The translations under genes were made by a program, and so were the position numbers. A DNA stretch of 64,000 nucleotides, taken from NCBI GenBank assembly GCA_900549225.1, contig URNP01000006.1, positions 1 to 64,000 of the forward strand, written 5' to 3'. The stretch comes from an uncultured Eubacteriales bacterium (GTDB taxonomy: Bacteria > Bacillota > Clostridia > Christensenellales > CAG-917). Below, in pieces: positions 8,145-15,786 of the stretch. Each line of letters begins with the position of its first letter. Within the stretch, counting starts at the first letter, position 1. The notes below the pieces were generated by a model. That model saw nothing but the letters and a program-made list of their open reading frames with translations. It was not told the DNA's origin and made no database searches.

Positions 8145-10101
8145 AAACAAAAAAAACGGTATGAATAAAGCACCTCAGCAAAACAAGTTCAGAGCCAAAA
8201 ATCCGATGCAAACGCTCAAGCGTATTCTCGGATATTGGAAGCCGTATAAAGGTCAACTTATCGGTGCGCTCGTTTGTATGATCGCAAACGTGCTTTGCAA
8301 CATTGCGGGTACGTTTATGCTCGGCGCGGTCGTGGTCAACAACTACATTCTTCCGCTTGCGTATCAAAACGGCGTATACGTCACCGCAAACGAGGAAATC
8401 ATCGCACGAGCGGCGGAAGTCACTATGGCGAACTTCGGCGGAATCATAGGCGTTATGGCGGTTATGTACGTCGTGGGCGCAGGACTTCATTATCTTTACA
8501 ACTATATTCTTGTCAGAGTCACCACTCAAACTCTGCAAAACGTGCGCGACGAGATGTTCGTCAAGATGGAAAAACTGCCAATCAAGTATTTCGACACTCA
8601 CACACACGGCGATATAATGAGCCTTTACACCAACGATACCGACACGCTCAGAGAGTTGCTCTCAAACGGCATTCCCAACCTCATAAGCAATTTGCTCATG
8701 GTCGTTGGTATGTTCATCGCAATGATGATAGTATCTCCGCTTTTGACGCTTTGCTCGGTCGGTATGCTTGTGATAATGCTCTTCATTATGAAGTATATCG
8801 CAGGCAAGAGCGGCAAGCACTTCGTCGGGCAACAACGCCAGACGGGTGCGATAAACGGCTTTATCGAAGAGCACGTTGACGGACTCAAAGTCGTCAAAGT
8901 GTTCTGCCACGAGGACGCAGAAAAAGTGGACTTCGACAAGTTCAACGAGGATTTGTTCCACCACTCAAACAAGGCGCACACCTATGCCAACATTCTGTTC
9001 CCGATTATGGGCAACTTGTCCTACGTTTCCTACGCCGTGACCGCAATCGTCGGCACGATTATGGCAATCACGGGCTTTGGCGGAATGAGTTGGGGCGGTC
9101 TCGTATCGTTTATGCAATTCTCGCGCCAGTTCAGCAATCCGCTCTCGCAAATCGCGCAACAGATGAACGGCATATTGATGGCTCTTGCAGGCGCTGAACG
9201 CATTTTTGAACTCGTTGATCAAGAACCCGAAAAAGACGAAGGCTACGTCACTCTCGTCAACGCAAGAGAGGACGAAAACGGCAATATCGTCGAAACGGAC
9301 GAGTACACGGGCACGTGGGCGTGGAAACACTTCCACAAGGCAGACGGCACGACCACTTACGTCAAGTGGACGGGCGAAGTCGAATTCGAGGACGTGTCCT
9401 TCGGCTACGTTCCCGAAAAGACCGTGCTCAAACATGTCACGATGGAGGCTCTCCCGGGACAAAAAATCGCACTCGTCGGCTCAACGGGCGCAGGCAAAAC
9501 CACCATCACAAATCTCATCAACCGCTTCTACGACATAGACGACGGAAAGATCAGATACGACAATATCAATATCACCAAGATCAAAAAGGACGATTTGCGT
9601 CGTTCTATGGCTATGGTTTTGCAAGATACGCACCTCTTTACGGGGACGGTTGCCGACAATATCAGGTTCGGCAAACTCGACGCAACCGACGAGGAAGTCA
9701 AAAACGCCGCAAAACTCGCAAATGCAGACTATTTCATCCGCCACTTGCCCGACGGCTACGATACGATGCTCACAGGCGACGGCGAAAACCTCTCGCAAGG
9801 TCAACGCCAACTTATCGCAATCGCGCGTGCCGCAGTTGCCAATCCGCCCGTCCTCATTCTCGACGAAGCGACGAGTTCGATCGACACCCGCACTGAAAAA
9901 CTCATAGAGCAAGGTATGGACAAACTCATGCAAGGACGCACCGTCTTCGTCATCGCGCACCGCCTCTCAACCGTCCGCAACTCCGATATGATTTGCGTCC
10001 TCGAACACGGCGAAATCATCGAGCGTGGTAATCACGAGCAGTTGATAGCGCAGAGGGGGAGGTATTATCAGTTGTATACCGGCGCATTTGAACTCGAATA
10101 A
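8137..10101 (+). CDS. ABC exporter half-transporter with catalytic ATP site
   Basis: This 654-aa partner of the previous gene starts inside it (8-bp overlap), so the two are translationally coupled and almost certainly form a heterodimer in the membrane. It has six TM helices (about 35-345), then an insert of about 45 residues rich in Asp/Glu/Trp before the NBD, as is common in this subfamily. Walker A is GSTGAGKT (448-455), signature LSQGQ, Walker B LILDEA with catalytic Glu577, and the H-loop has His608. All the residues missing in the first subunit are present here, consistent with one working and one degenerate ATP site per dimer. The substrate is not predictable from sequence. Confidence 0.92.
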   Translation: MPKNKKNGMNKAPQQNKFRAKNPMQTLKRILGYWKPYKGQLIGALVCMIANVLCNIAGTFMLGAVVVNNYILPLAYQNGVYVTANEEIIARAAEVTMANFGGIIGVMAVMYVVGAGLHYLYNYILVRVTTQTLQNVRDEMFVKMEKLPIKYFDTHTHGDIMSLYTNDTDTLRELLSNGIPNLISNLLMVVGMFIAMMIVSPLLTLCSVGMLVIMLFIMKYIAGKSGKHFVGQQRQTGAINGFIEEHVDGLKVVKVFCHEDAEKVDFDKFNEDLFHHSNKAHTYANILFPIMGNLSYVSYAVTAIVGTIMAITGFGGMSWGGLVSFMQFSRQFSNPLSQIAQQMNGILMALAGAERIFELVDQEPEKDEGYVTLVNAREDENGNIVETDEYTGTWAWKHFHKADGTTTYVKWTGEVEFEDVSFGYVPEKTVLKHVTMEALPGQKIALVGSTGAGKTTITNLINRFYDIDDGKIRYDNINITKIKKDDLRRSMAMVLQDTHLFTGTVADNIRFGKLDATDEEVKNAAKLANADYFIRHLPDGYDTMLTGDGENLSQGQRQLIAIARAAVANPPVLILDEATSSIDTRTEKLIEQGMDKLMQGRTVFVIAHRLSTVRNSDMICVLEHGEIIERGNHEQLIAQRGRYYQLYTGAFELE

Positions 10102-10128
10102 CAAATTCAAACAGCGTCTAACTTCGTC

Positions 10129-10192
10129 AGGCACGGCTTGCCTCAAAATCGTGTACGCCTATGTACACCGGGTTTTGATTCAAGCCGTGCCT
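10129..10192. repeat. Long 64-nt imperfect palindrome after the ABC operon
   Basis: Three nested stems pair in register: AGGCACGGCTTG (10129-10140) with CAAGCCGTGCCT (10181-10192), TCAAAA (10143-10148) with TTTTGA (10173-10178), and GTGTAC (10151-10156) with GTACAC (10163-10168). Only TTCTTGTT follows, so it is at best a weak terminator; it may be a mobile palindromic repeat unit. The rest of 10202-10384 shows only AT-rich DNA, including an AATTATTAATTATT motif (about 10345-10358) that recurs at 62358-62371. Confidence 0.7.
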
Positions 10193-10384
10193 TTCTTGTT
10201 ATACGTCTGGTTGCTCTTTGTTGTTCGAGTTCAAATCTAAATTCGGGAATTTTTCTTGTTATTCATCTCAATAGAGGCTGTATTCTAATTTTTTTCTTCT
10301 AAATATCGCGGTTTTTAATTATCGGATAAGGTTTCGCCTTCCACAATTATTAATTATTGATTCACACTAAACCTCAACTCCGTC

Positions 10385-10413
10385 TTGAAATAGGTTTTCG
10401 GGCGTGATATAAT
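10385..10413 (+). promoter_or_regulatory. Promoter placed for a leaderless mRNA
   Basis: TTGAAA (10385-10390), 17 bp, TATAAT (10408-10413). The ATG of the next gene begins seven bases after the -10 box, exactly where transcription should start, and no Shine-Dalgarno exists between them. Confidence 0.75.
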
Positions 10414-10419
10414 CGTCTT

Positions 10420-10872
10420 ATGAAAACGCGTATTTATATGACCAAAATGCATCAGCAATGGACTTACGGCGATAGGGAAGACTTGTTGCCTTATCTCGAC
10501 GGCGAGGATGACGAGATTTTTGAATTTGCCATTGCGGATCGCAATTTTGCGATTATCCTCAAAAACGGTATGACTTACGATATTGCGGACACCGAGGACG
10601 AGGCTATTGAAAAGGTTGCGTACATTTATCGCAACTATGCGGTCGTGCAAAACGACGGCGACAAGTGCTATATATCGCGCGAGGACACCGACAAGCGTTT
10701 CAAGACGCCTGCCGAGGCGCAAGCAAACGGCGAGTTCGATTACGTTTACGTCCCCAAAGATATGTATTTCCTCTCAAAATTCGGCAAGATTCTTGCGGTG
10801 GGGCACACCGAGGATGAGATGCGTGAGAAAATGTACGAACACTATCGCGCACAATACACTTATCTGTATTGA
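10420..10872 (+). CDS. Hypothetical protein, 150 aa, probably leaderless
   Basis: I do not recognise this family. The protein is soluble, acidic and aromatic-rich (many Tyr, Asp, Glu), with no signal peptide or TM segment. It appears to contain two similar halves of alternating strands and helices (for example FAIILKNGMTYDIADTEDEAIEKVAYIYR and YVYVPKDMYFLSKFGKILAVGHTEDEMREKM, each a strand pair followed by a T-E-D/E-E-x-helix), which hints at a small duplicated alpha/beta fold. Coding is supported by codon use matching neighbours and by a consensus promoter whose -10 ends 6 nt before the ATG. It is followed after about 100 bp by the cupin gene, possibly in one transcript. Confidence 0.75.
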   Translation: MKTRIYMTKMHQQWTYGDREDLLPYLDGEDDEIFEFAIADRNFAIILKNGMTYDIADTEDEAIEKVAYIYRNYAVVQNDGDKCYISREDTDKRFKTPAEAQANGEFDYVYVPKDMYFLSKFGKILAVGHTEDEMREKMYEHYRAQYTYLY

Positions 10873-10969
10873 CGACGCGTATAATAGTTGCGGATTCTGC
10901 GCAGAATTTCGGCGTAAGTCGCAGCGTTTTGCAACGGACGATTGAATAAAATAAAATTCAAGGTAAATT

Positions 10970-11302
10970 ATGTTTACGAGGATGAAGAATATTCCCAAAG
11001 CGGAAGTTTTGACGCTCAAAGAGCAAGTAGCATATCAGGACGGGCAAGTCGTGAGCAAAACGTTGGCGCAAAACAACGCCGTTTCGGTCACGATATTCTC
11101 TTTTGACAAGGGAGAAGAAATCAGTGCGCACAAGTCGGGCGGAGACGCTTTCGTAACCTGTCTTGACGGCGTTGGGAAAATCACGATAGACGGCAAGGAG
11201 TATATTCTCAAAGAAGGCGAAAGCATCGTTATGCCGGCAGGACATCCGCACGCCGTGTTCGGTCAGGAACGCTTCAAAATGCTGCTCGTGGTAGTTTTTT
11301 AA
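10970..11302 (+). CDS. Small single-domain cupin protein
   Basis: The 110-aa protein is one cupin beta-barrel (about 35-108). GDAFVTCLDGVGKITIDGKEY followed by LKEGESIVMPAGHPHAVF gives the G-x-P-x-G-x-x-H-like second cupin motif (MPAGHPHAV). The first motif lacks the usual pair of histidines (only His in SAHKSGGDA), so metal binding may be incomplete; such orphan cupins often act as small-molecule-binding or isomerase-like proteins. AAGG lies six bases before the ATG. It shares a bidirectional terminator with the convergent lipoprotein gene. The substrate is unknown. Confidence 0.85.
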   Translation: MFTRMKNIPKAEVLTLKEQVAYQDGQVVSKTLAQNNAVSVTIFSFDKGEEISAHKSGGDAFVTCLDGVGKITIDGKEYILKEGESIVMPAGHPHAVFGQERFKMLLVVVF

Positions 11303-11350
11303 GATTCGTTTCGTAGCAAACGAAATGAAATAAAGCAAAAAAGTCAACAA

Positions 11351-11380
11351 AAAAAAGCACACTTTGAGGTGTGCTTTTTC
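11351..11380. terminator. Bidirectional terminator between cupin and lipoprotein genes
   Basis: AAAAAGCACAC (11352-11362) pairs perfectly with GTGTGCTTTTT (11369-11379) around a 6-nt loop, with A and T runs on both sides, so it can stop transcription from either direction. Confidence 0.9.
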
Positions 11381-11399
11381 GTTGTAATTCATCGTTATT

Positions 11400-12314
11400 T
11401 TATGCAAGAGTTGCCGTTTTCAACTCGTAGGTCATCGTGAGAGTGTTGCCGTCTTTTTTGAAAGGTTCTTCGATTTTGACGAGAACGTGTTTCATATTCC
11501 AGCCGTTGATATTCACGTCGCTCGTTGCATAGTAGAGCGTTTGTGAAATGCCTGCAACTTGCGTGGAGCGAGAGATATACGTTTTGTAGCACTCGATGCC
11601 TTTTTCTTGATAATCTTCGCGAGATGCGGTGAAAGCGGTTTTGACGTCGGTTTTACCGTTGACCGTTGCGGTGATTCCCACGGACGTTGTTTCGGTTGCC
11701 GACACGAGAGGCACTGCAAACGCGAAGGAAAGCGAATCCGTAAACGTGGTTATCGTGCGCAAAGATTGATGAAATTCGTTGTTGTCGTAGAATGTTGCGT
11801 TGCCTGCTTCGACCACGCCTTCGTCCGTTTTGCCGTCGAACGTGCGGGTGTAGGAAAACTTTTTGCCGTCGTACGAGCCGAACACGCGCAAAGTTTCGGT
11901 TTCGCCGTCTTTTTGCACTCTGTAGGAGTAGGCGGGCACCATATAACTCGAACCGTCGATGAGTTTGAAATAGCAACCCGTTTCATAACTTTGCGTGCCG
12001 ACGTTGAGAACGCCCTTTACGAACACGCCTGCCGAGAGATTCTCGAGAGTGGTGGAAGAAGAGCCGAAGTTCTCGATTTGCGAGCCGTCGGAGTAGGCTT
12101 TGAGGGTGACGACGTACGTTCCGTCGTAGCCGTCCACTTTGTCGCCGTTTGCATTCTTTGCAAAGACGTCGTACTCGAACGATTCGTTGTTGTGGTCGCT
12201 CAGTATGTTGCGGAGTTGACCTTGCGTGGTTGCCGTGTTGTTGCACGCCGTCATAGACAGACACGCAATCGTGGCAACGAGCATTACGGATATAATCAAA
12301 ATAACTTTCTTCAT
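11400..12314 (-). CDS. Lipoprotein of unknown function
   Basis: The 304-aa product starts MKKVILIISV, has a hydrophobic stretch and a lipobox ending in SMTAC, so it is predicted to be lipid-anchored on the outer membrane face. The mature protein is beta-rich and Thr/Ser/Tyr-rich with no family I recognise; segments such as YRVQKDGETETLRVFGSYDGKKFSYTRTFDGK suggest a beta-barrel or lipocalin-like sheet. The start at 12314 is chosen because the signal peptide begins there; the frame continues upstream to 12401 but that part is not signal-like. There is no Shine-Dalgarno, and the promoter -10 ends only 9 nt before the ATG, so the mRNA leader is at most a few bases. Confidence 0.8.
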   Translation of the reverse strand: MKKVILIISVMLVATIACLSMTACNNTATTQGQLRNILSDHNNESFEYDVFAKNANGDKVDGYDGTYVVTLKAYSDGSQIENFGSSSTTLENLSAGVFVKGVLNVGTQSYETGCYFKLIDGSSYMVPAYSYRVQKDGETETLRVFGSYDGKKFSYTRTFDGKTDEGVVEAGNATFYDNNEFHQSLRTITTFTDSLSFAFAVPLVSATETTSVGITATVNGKTDVKTAFTASREDYQEKGIECYKTYISRSTQVAGISQTLYYATSDVNINGWNMKHVLVKIEEPFKKDGNTLTMTYELKTATLA

Positions 12315-12323
12315 AATGTGTTT

Positions 12324-12351
12324 ATTATAACATAAAAATATATTCTCGCAA
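12324..12351 (-). promoter_or_regulatory. Promoter giving a near-leaderless lipoprotein mRNA
   Basis: On the minus strand TTGCGA (12351-12346), 16 bp, TATAAT (12329-12324); nine bases then separate the -10 box from the ATG at 12314. Confidence 0.55.
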
Positions 12352-12439
12352 TAAAATTGACCGTGATTTTCTGCATTAACCCTATTATTTATAAAAAACA
12401 AATAAAAATTGTTAATTTTTATTTGTTTCGGCGATGGGA

Positions 12440-12468
12440 TTGAAACTGCGCCGCAAAGGTGTTATACT
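12440..12468 (+). promoter_or_regulatory. addB promoter placed for a leaderless mRNA
   Basis: TTGAAA (12440-12445), 17 bp, TATACT (12463-12468), then six bases to the ATG at 12475. The geometry is identical to that upstream of 10420. Confidence 0.75.
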
Positions 12469-12474
12469 CGAATT

Positions 12475-15400
12475 ATGAAAATTATCACTTCAAACACGTC
12501 AAAAGGCGCATATCTCGGAGTCGTCGAGGTTTTGCGCGAAAATCTGGACGGAGAGTCGCAAAACGTCGTCATCGCTCCCGACCGCTACACCGCGTCGGTT
12601 GAGAGAGGGCTTATTTACGCACTCGGAATCGAGAGCACTTTCGGCATAGAAGTTATGTCGTTCACGAGGCTTGCGAGCAAACTTATCGGCAACGATATCA
12701 AAAAGTGCCTTACGCCCGAAGGCTCGGTTATGCTGATTGCAAAGGTCATATCCGACAATCGCGACAAACTCTGTTATTATCAAAAAGTCGCAATGCAAGA
12801 GGGCTTTGCAAGCGAGTTGTACGCCGCGTTGACCGCAATCCGCAACAGCGGAATTTCAAGCGAGCAATTGACGTCGGCAAAGCACTTATCGGCGTCGCTG
12901 AAGATGAAAACCAAGGATCTCGCGCTCATTTACGAGGGATATCTTGCCGCGCTCGAGGGCAAGCACAGCGATTCGTCAACAAGACTTTTTGCACTTGCGG
13001 AGTATCTGAAAAACAATCCCGACAAGATTGCGACCACCAACTTTTATATCACAGATATATACGATTTTTCTGCGCCCGAACTCGAAATCATCAAGAGCCT
13101 TGCAAACAACGCGCTCTCGCTCACGGTTGGCATTACGAGCGGATATTCAAATCCCAACAAGCGCATTTATCCCGACCGAGTGGCAAAAAAACTTGCATCG
13201 CTGTGCGATGGAAGAGTGCAAACTCAAAGGAACGACGAGGATTTGCCTAGCAGCGTCGAAGCGATTTCAACCAAACTGTTTTCGTATATTTCGACGTCCG
13301 CCGACGAAAAGGCGGACAACGACGGCAAGGTGATTTTGCGCAGTGCAAAAGACAGAACGGACGAAGTTATGCGCCTTGCTCTCGACGTCGCAAAAGGCGT
13401 GAGAGAGGGCAGAAGATACAAGGACTTCGAGGTGCTTGCAAGCGACTTGGACGCCTACGGTCAAGAGATAAAATCCGTGTTTGCACGATACGATATTCCT
13501 TATTTCATAGACAAAAAGGAATTGCTTTCCGAGCAAGCAAAAGCAAAGTTCGTGTTGCAGGCAATCGCATGCGTGCGCACGGGGTATCGACTTTCGGAAG
13601 TGTGCGATTTTTTGAAAAATCCGCTCTTTGCACTCTCGTCAAAATACGGCGAAGAGGGTGTTTATTTGTTTGAAAATTACTGCCTTAAATACAATATTGA
13701 ACACGTTCCCGTCAAAGACGAGGCTTGCTTCAAGAAATGCGAAGAAAGAAAAGTATTTGCGCAAAAAGAGCAGAAAAGCGGTTTTATATATACGAAAATA
13801 GACGATAAAGTCATTGCTTTGGACAATACGATTGAAAACGTCATTCCCGAAGAAGTCAGAAAAGAGTTTGTGAATATGCTCAATCCTCGCGATTTCGAGG
13901 GACGTAAGAGTATAGGAAGTTTCGTGCTTGCCGTGAGAAATTTGCTCAAAGGCGTCGAGCCTTGCTACAAAAAGTACGTCGACAAACTCGCGCTTCAAGG
14001 AGAGTATTTCAGAAAGTGCGCGGATCAGGTGGATTCAAAACTCGACGCGGTGCTTGACGAGATCGAGGAAGTGCTCGATTACGAGGAAGATATCAGGGGA
14101 TTTGAAAGCGTGTTCAAGTCTATGATAAAGACTTTGAAAATCGCGCTCGTTCCCACCTATCTCGACTGCGTGTTCGTGGGTGATCTCGATTCTCGTTTTT
14201 CGGGCAACGGCGACGTGTACGTGCTTGGAGCAAACAGCGGAAAACTTCCGCCTCAAAGCGGTGGAGGTGTGGTGATAACGCATAGGGACGAGGAAACTCT
14301 GTCCGCACTCGGCATCGAAATCACTCCCGACGAAAGACAAAAAGTGCTCAACGCAATGTACGCCGTTTGCGACGTTATGAAAAAGCCGCAAGGTAAACTC
14401 GTGGTGAGTTATTCAGACAGCGGCGACGGAGGCGCACTCCGTCCGTCCACAGTGGTGTTTGAACTTCAGAATATGCTCGTTCAGGACGGAAAACCGCTTG
14501 AAATCGAAAGGATAGACTTTGACAGATTTACAAGTCAAGACGGCAAAGATTTGCAAAAAATCGCGCTTACGTTTTCGACAAAAAAGAGTTGCTACAACGA
14601 GATTCTCAAGACGTGGGCATCGGGGAGAATGAGCGCAAACGAAATCGAAGTGTTCGGCTCGGCGTACAAGTTCGTTTCCGAAGACGAAGAGAAACGCATA
14701 AACAAATCTTTTGAAATTCCGTCGAGGATAAAACTTCCCGAAAAATCTTATTTTGCGGGGCGCACGAGCGTGAGCAGACTCGAAACCTTTTTCGGCTGTC
14801 CGTACGCGCATTATTTCAACTATATTTTGTCTTTGCGCAAGAGAAAAGACGGCACGTTCGAGGGCACGGAAAACGGCACGATTCTGCACTTCGTGCTTGA
14901 AAAGTTTTTCGGCGACGTGCGCGATGGCAACGTAAAAGATTCCGACGACGCAATGCGGAAAGCATACGCGTATTTCGATCTTGCGATAAAAGAAAACGGC
15001 TTTGAAGTCTTGCTTGAAAAAGCGGACACGGGAAGAATCCTTGCTCGTCTGAAAGAAGAGGGGGCAAGCCTTTGTAAAGACTTGTTCGAGGTTCAAAAAC
15101 GCTCGGCGTTCAAGCCCTGTATGCTTGAAGCCAAAATCGGAGAGGGCGAGATAAAACCGATGTCTTTGCAATTCGGCAAAACCAAAGTGGATTTGAAAGG
15201 CACGATAGACAGAGTGGACAGGCTCGACGACAAGTTTATCATCATAGATTACAAGACCTACAAGAGCGCCGACCTCACGCTCAAAGAGTTGTATTGCGGA
15301 CAAAAGATACAGTTGTACGTTTATATGCGCGCGGTGGAAAACAGCATAAACGCAACGCCTTGCGGAGTGTTTTATTTCCCGGTGTTTTCAAGTTTCACCG

Positions 15401-15786
15401 ACGAGGACGGCAACCGTTACAAATACAAGGGACAAGCGAGCGATAGTCGCGAAACGCTGGCTTTAATCGACGATTTGGTGCTTTCAAACCCCGATTGTGC
15501 AATCGTACCATACAAAACCGACAGAAAAGGCGAGAATCTCAACGCCGAAATTCACCTCTCGAAGTCGGGCTTCGATATGCTCGGAGATTATGCACAGACC
15601 ATTGCCGCAGAGGGCGCAAGCAAGATTGCGGATGGGTATATAAAACCCTCTCCGCTCAAGGATAAGTGCAAGAAATGCGACTTTGCGAGCATATGTGCCT
15701 ACAAAGGAATATACGAAAGAAAAGTGCCCAAAGTGAAAGGCTTGGAGAGTTTTGAACTCGACGCGAAGGAGGATAAAGATGAGTAA
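12475..15786 (+). CDS. addB: AddB, ATP-dependent helicase/nuclease subunit B
   Basis: AddB is the second subunit of the AddAB DNA-end resection complex that feeds RecA during double-strand break repair. The 1103-aa protein has a UvrD-like but non-motor helicase fold over its first part and a RecB-type PD-(D/E)XK nuclease at the C-terminus (GTIDRVDRLDDKFIIIDYKTYKS). The four cysteines of the AddB iron-sulfur staple are present: Cys775 (FFGCPYAHYFNY) and Cys1065, Cys1068 and Cys1074 (CKKCDFASIC). The N-terminus lacks a canonical Walker A, unlike many AddB and like RexB-type proteins. Start is the ATG at 12475; it lacks a Shine-Dalgarno and lies just past the -10 box. The stop overlaps the addA start by 8 bp. 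Confidence 0.93.
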   Translation: MKIITSNTSKGAYLGVVEVLRENLDGESQNVVIAPDRYTASVERGLIYALGIESTFGIEVMSFTRLASKLIGNDIKKCLTPEGSVMLIAKVISDNRDKLCYYQKVAMQEGFASELYAALTAIRNSGISSEQLTSAKHLSASLKMKTKDLALIYEGYLAALEGKHSDSSTRLFALAEYLKNNPDKIATTNFYITDIYDFSAPELEIIKSLANNALSLTVGITSGYSNPNKRIYPDRVAKKLASLCDGRVQTQRNDEDLPSSVEAISTKLFSYISTSADEKADNDGKVILRSAKDRTDEVMRLALDVAKGVREGRRYKDFEVLASDLDAYGQEIKSVFARYDIPYFIDKKELLSEQAKAKFVLQAIACVRTGYRLSEVCDFLKNPLFALSSKYGEEGVYLFENYCLKYNIEHVPVKDEACFKKCEERKVFAQKEQKSGFIYTKIDDKVIALDNTIENVIPEEVRKEFVNMLNPRDFEGRKSIGSFVLAVRNLLKGVEPCYKKYVDKLALQGEYFRKCADQVDSKLDAVLDEIEEVLDYEEDIRGFESVFKSMIKTLKIALVPTYLDCVFVGDLDSRFSGNGDVYVLGANSGKLPPQSGGGVVITHRDEETLSALGIEITPDERQKVLNAMYAVCDVMKKPQGKLVVSYSDSGDGGALRPSTVVFELQNMLVQDGKPLEIERIDFDRFTSQDGKDLQKIALTFSTKKSCYNEILKTWASGRMSANEIEVFGSAYKFVSEDEEKRINKSFEIPSRIKLPEKSYFAGRTSVSRLETFFGCPYAHYFNYILSLRKRKDGTFEGTENGTILHFVLEKFFGDVRDGNVKDSDDAMRKAYAYFDLAIKENGFEVLLEKADTGRILARLKEEGASLCKDLFEVQKRSAFKPCMLEAKIGEGEIKPMSLQFGKTKVDLKGTIDRVDRLDDKFIIIDYKTYKSADLTLKELYCGQKIQLYVYMRAVENSINATPCGVFYFPVFSSFTDEDGNRYKYKGQASDSRETLALIDDLVLSNPDCAIVPYKTDRKGENLNAEIHLSKSGFDMLGDYAQTIAAEGASKIADGYIKPSPLKDKCKKCDFASICAYKGIYERKVPKVKGLESFELDAKEDKDE

